Positions 60,602 to 64,000 of a DNA stretch of 64,000 nt are shown here, piece by piece (within the stretch, counting starts at the first letter, position 1; each line of letters starts with the position of its first letter). Both the position numbers and the translations under genes were made by a program. This DNA comes from Paratinospora sagittata (taxonomy: Eukaryota > Streptophyta > Magnoliopsida > Ranunculales > Menispermaceae): positions 13,777,908 to 13,841,907 of the forward strand of contig CM069593.1 in the NCBI GenBank assembly GCA_035771175.1. Reading direction: 5' to 3'. Under the pieces are notes generated by a model, which did not search any database, was not told the origin of the DNA, and saw only the letters and a list, made by a program, of their open reading frames with translations.

Positions 60602-62335
60602 TGTAATACCCAGAAAAATTCTCCACTTAACTCATTAAAATAACAAGCAAAAAGCGATCAATTCCTGCAAAATATGACAAAGCTCATGGAAAACTAGTAA
60701 ATGAACGAACTTATTTGAGCTGAAAATCAGAACACGAAGAAAAAAAATTGAGACAGGGGATGAAATTCCATACAAATCTCTACAACCACCATTTCAAGAT
60801 TCAAGCAAACCAAACCATCACACATCGCGTTGACATGAAAAAGAGATGACAAACAAGATCCGGGAATTTCGGCAACATGTCGCCGGGAATCTCGCCGAGA
60901 TCTCGCCGACATGTCACCGGAGCCTCGCCGAGATCTCGCCGAAATTTCGGATCTCGCTCCCCTTAAACCCAAATCGCCGAAACTCTTTCGTTCTCGCCCT
61001 TTAAACTCAATCGCCAAAAAACGCACAAGCTTCAAAACCCTCTTCTCTCCTCTTCTCTCTTCCTTTCTTCCAGCGCAGATCACCACCGCCGCTCTCTCCT
61101 CCAGATCTCGCCGTCGCCGCCGCTGATCTTCCGATCTCTCACTCCCGATCTCTTGCTCTCGGTCTCTCACTCTCGATCTCTGCATCTCGCCCTCACTCTT
61201 TTCTTCTTCTTCTTCTTCTTCTTCTTCTTCTTCTTTTTCTTCTTCTTCTTCTTCTTCTTTTCCATTTCTCCCTCTCTCCCCTGTCCGCCAGCAACTAGGT
61301 AATTTCATTTTACATTATTTTTTTTCTTTCTTTTCTTTCTTTTCTTTTAAGCCAATATAATATATATAATACATTTATATATATATCATACACAATACAC
61401 CTATACACAATACCACATACATACCAAATATATTTTAAATTATTTTACTTATTTACTTTTTCTTTTCTTTTCTTTTATTTTACACAACTAACAATGTTAT
61501 ATAATATATATTCATTATTTTGAGCAACTAAAATGTTGTATAATATATTTATATATATATATATATATATCATACATACAACATCACACATACAAGTGTA
61601 ATTTATTATTTCTATTAATTTTTAAGCAACCAAAATGTTATATATTATGTTTATATATATATCATACATACAATACATTATTTTTTTTTATTATTGCAAC
61701 TCAATTAATTAATTTTTAGCAATCAAGATATTATATAATACATTTATATGTATCATACATTTTTATTTATTTATTTTAAGCAACATTAATATGATGAATC
61801 TAATTAAATTAATTAACCTGTCGACCCAATTAAGATGCAGTAACATTACTTTATGGGTTATTAATTACAATATATACATGGCATGTCTTTGGGCCTTAGA
61901 CAGCTAGAGGACATTTACATCCTACAAAAGCTGATCACAATTCATTATATAGATATATCATAAGTACTGCAACCACTGCTCACAAATCACAAGACTTTTC
62001 ATCTTTCTCTGGTGGCAGTAGTAGTAGTACTGCAAATTGCATGTGAGCTCACCCATAACTTAACTCTTATGTTGCAGACAAAAAGGATCACTATCACCAC
62101 TCATCTCACTCACGGCCCCTACAATACTATATTTCCTCTACAATACCATATTTCCTAATTAGCTAATTGATTAATTAAGAGAGTGATATTCCTGAACAAA
62201 TTTTTTTGATTATATATATATACTTCACCAAACTTAAGATATGTATGTCACACCCAGCTTGAAATTAATATTGCTTCTAATTAATTTTAATGTCATATAT
62301 ATATATATATATACTTAGTTTAAACACCAACCACT

Positions 62336-62367
<32 letters not shown>

Positions 62368-63672
62368 ATGTATATATATCTCTACACTCATAATCGAGTA
62401 ATTATATTAACAAACGTAATATACGTGTACAGGTTGATTACCACGTGTGACGAGGAATTTGAGTAACTTGAAATTTAGCGATTCAGGTGGGAATGATTCT
62501 AGGCCTTCACAATAGTTTATTTGATATATAGATAGGAATGTTAAATTAATTAGGTCCATAGTATTATTAGATTGCTTATGCATGCCTATTGTACATGATT
62601 ATATGTATGCAATGTTGTGATTGTTTAACCATGATGATATGTGTGTTAACATGATTTTTATTCTGATCAAATGATAATTGGATGCATGAAATTCATGTGG
62701 TAGTTAAATTTATTTATAAAATGTCTGATAATGAAATGTATGATTTAGAATATTGGTATAGTGAATGCGTGAATACTGTTATAATTAATTTTGTGACATG
62801 ATACCATATGTAGTGAAGTTGAATATGTTTTAGGAATACACTTAATATCGTGTTTATATCGTACGTATGGCGTGACATCACTAAAGAACACGATTAAGAT
62901 AAGAATCACACATATGGGGCAGTTATTCTAAGGAATATCGCCAATGTTCCAATTTTTATTTTTGGGCTGTGCCACCCTGAACGGTACGTGATTTGGAACG
63001 TGATGAAACTATCGACTCAAACAATCTAATGTTGCAACGATTAATGTGTGAAACTTGTTTGTAATGTTCTTGTGTATGTATCACAATAAAATATTGTGAA
63101 TCGTTTAGATGACCCACTGGGCTTTCAAGCTCACCCCATTTTTTTTTATGCAGGTACTTAAGAGAATAAAATTGCGAGTTCGTGATATAGTGTAAGTAGT
63201 AGGGGTGGGTTAATTAATTAGTATTATGGGATTGAATATTTTTATTTAATTTTTTAAGGTTTATTAATCAAACGAATTGTACGGATAATTTAAATTCAAT
63301 GGATATTATTACGGTCAGTGAAGACCCTGTGATTTAATTCACGTGTGAATGCCCTGGAATAGAATTCATTAATTCTATTTGATGATTATATTTTAATGTT
63401 GTGTCCATAATTGATGGATAAGGGCAAGTATCATTGTATGAAGATAAGGATTTTATGAAGAATTAAATGTATTCGTTTATCTTAACCAGTAAGTAGATTG
63501 AAAGAATATAAACTCATGGTTTTGCAAATTTTATTATTTATAAAATGGTTATGGGTTAAGATAGACGGATACGAGTAGCATCCCGATTTTCGGTGATATT
63601 TTATATAAAATTTAAATATTCATTGTTTTACAAAAAAAAAAAAAAATTAGTCTTGAAAATCGGGGTGTTACA
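60602..63672 (+). repeat. 3' LTR of gypsy element
   Basis: 3,071 bp, nearly identical to the 5' LTR apart from shorter (TA)n tracts, a roughly 15-bp deletion in the CT-rich part, and a few substitutions. It includes the roughly 520-bp segment at about 61780-62295. Followed by TSD GTTCC (63673-63677). Confidence 0.95.
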
Positions 63673-63677
63673 GTTCC

Positions 63678-63955
63678 TTAGCCTCAGTTACTTTCATAAC
63701 AGAATACTTCTGTTCCTTCGCCAAACATAATCTTATGGTACCACAAGCTTGACGATTAATTTTCTTCCAAGTCTTCTCATCCATATCAACAGGTTTTTCT
63801 TCCAAAGCAACGTCTAAATCTTGTTGGGCTAAGACATCAAGAACTTCACATTGCCACATTCCAAAATTGTTCTTGCCATTAAATTTCTCAACTTCAAATT
63901 TCGCATTCGAGACTTTCGAAGAACTTTCCATCACGGCGATACAACCCGTCGTCAA
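63678..63955 (-). CDS. copia C gag N-terminal part
   Basis: Minus-strand start of copia C gag. ATG at 63953-63955, with a likelier start at 63929-63931 (MESSSKVSNAKFEVEKFNG). Reads NFGMWQCEVLDVL and CGTIRLCLAKEQKYSVMKV, the DUF4219/UBN2-type gag N-terminus, then runs into the GTTCC duplication and the gypsy 3' LTR. The continuation is at 51874 and below. The 5' LTR is to the right, outside the window. Confidence 0.85.
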
Positions 63956-64000
63956 GAACTTTCTTCTTCTTCAAATCGTTCTTCGAATCCAATTTCAGAA

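Larger units (their letters stand above)
51880..63672 (+). mobile_element. full-length Ty3/gypsy chromovirus (Tekay/Del-like)
   Basis: 11,793 bp. LTRs 51880-55017 (3,138 bp) and 60602-63672 (3,071 bp), both TGTAATACCC...GGGGTGTTACA. PBS TGGTATCAGAGC at 55021-55032, polypurine tract AAGACGGGAAGAA at 60589-60601, TSD GTTCC. gag-pol 55763-60499 with order gag-PR-RT-RH-INT-chromodomain. Long LTRs, tRNA-Met primer and the C-terminal chromodomain fit the Tekay/Del clade. By eye fewer than ten base changes between LTRs outside the microsatellites: a young insertion. One in-frame stop separates gag from pol. Confidence 0.95.
47787..64000 (-). mobile_element. Ty1/copia retrotransposon C, split by gypsy; 5' end beyond window
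   Basis: Minus-strand copia: 3' LTR 47787-48108, polypurine tract complement at 48109-48120, RNase H/RT, integrase, protease and gag down to 51879, then the gypsy insertion, then the gag N-terminus at 63678-63955. The 5' LTR must lie right of base 64000. The segments left and right of the gypsy join at the GTTCC duplication in one reading frame, proving they were one element. 47782-47786 (ctttt) is its left flank; the right TSD is out of view. Confidence 0.9.

Overview
The window is nuclear DNA of a dicot plant, most likely a woody species with an AT-rich, transposon-rich genome. Intron-containing plant genes on the minus strand (a laccase relic, an AVT1-type amino-acid transporter, a plastid DnaJ-type zinc-finger protein, an RDUF-type RING E3 ligase and a GPAT5/7-type acyltransferase) are separated by LTR retrotransposons, a LINE, MITE-like elements and AT-rich spacers. 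I see no bacterial, organellar or CRISPR features. The species cannot be named from the sequence alone.

Layout. 1-2715: 5' half of a decayed minus-strand Ty1/copia element (copia A), inserted in exon 5 of a laccase pseudogene (2716-4799) that carries at least four frameshifts and a MITE-like insert in intron 4. 5267-16644: a plus-strand Ty3/gypsy (Tekay/Del-like) solo LTR with target duplication AACTA. It is split by a minus-strand gypsy-related element (7874-16573, TSD TATTT) whose two 2,211-bp LTRs are almost identical although its interior is a ruin. 16699-20699: AVT1 gene, 11 exons. 21023-25954: complete but dead copia B, 324 bp upstream of the AVT1 start codon and in the same orientation; its leader holds tandem repeats and a 178-bp-arm inverted repeat that looks like two opposed tRNA-derived SINEs. 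26148-26577: hAT-like MITE. 28610-29176: DnaJ zinc-finger gene. 30920-31561: 5'-truncated LINE with a 19-bp target duplication. 32908-33233 and 44004-44208: small LTR-element relics. 36334-37506: intronless RING gene. 44468-46430: two-exon GPAT gene. 47787 to beyond 64000: copia C on the minus strand, its gag split by a young 11.8-kb plus-strand gypsy element (51880-63672, TSD GTTCC).

The host genes do not form a pathway. AVT1 would move amino acids across the vacuolar membrane, the GPAT would make acyl-glycerol precursors for suberin, the RING protein would ubiquitinate targets in stress or ABA signalling, and the zinc-finger protein would act in the plastid. The main story is layered insertion: insertion order can be read from nested target duplications and LTR divergence. 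Two copia 3' LTRs point toward AVT1 and GPAT, and the solo LTR begins 54 bp beyond the AVT1 stop codon, so transposons may influence both ends of that gene.
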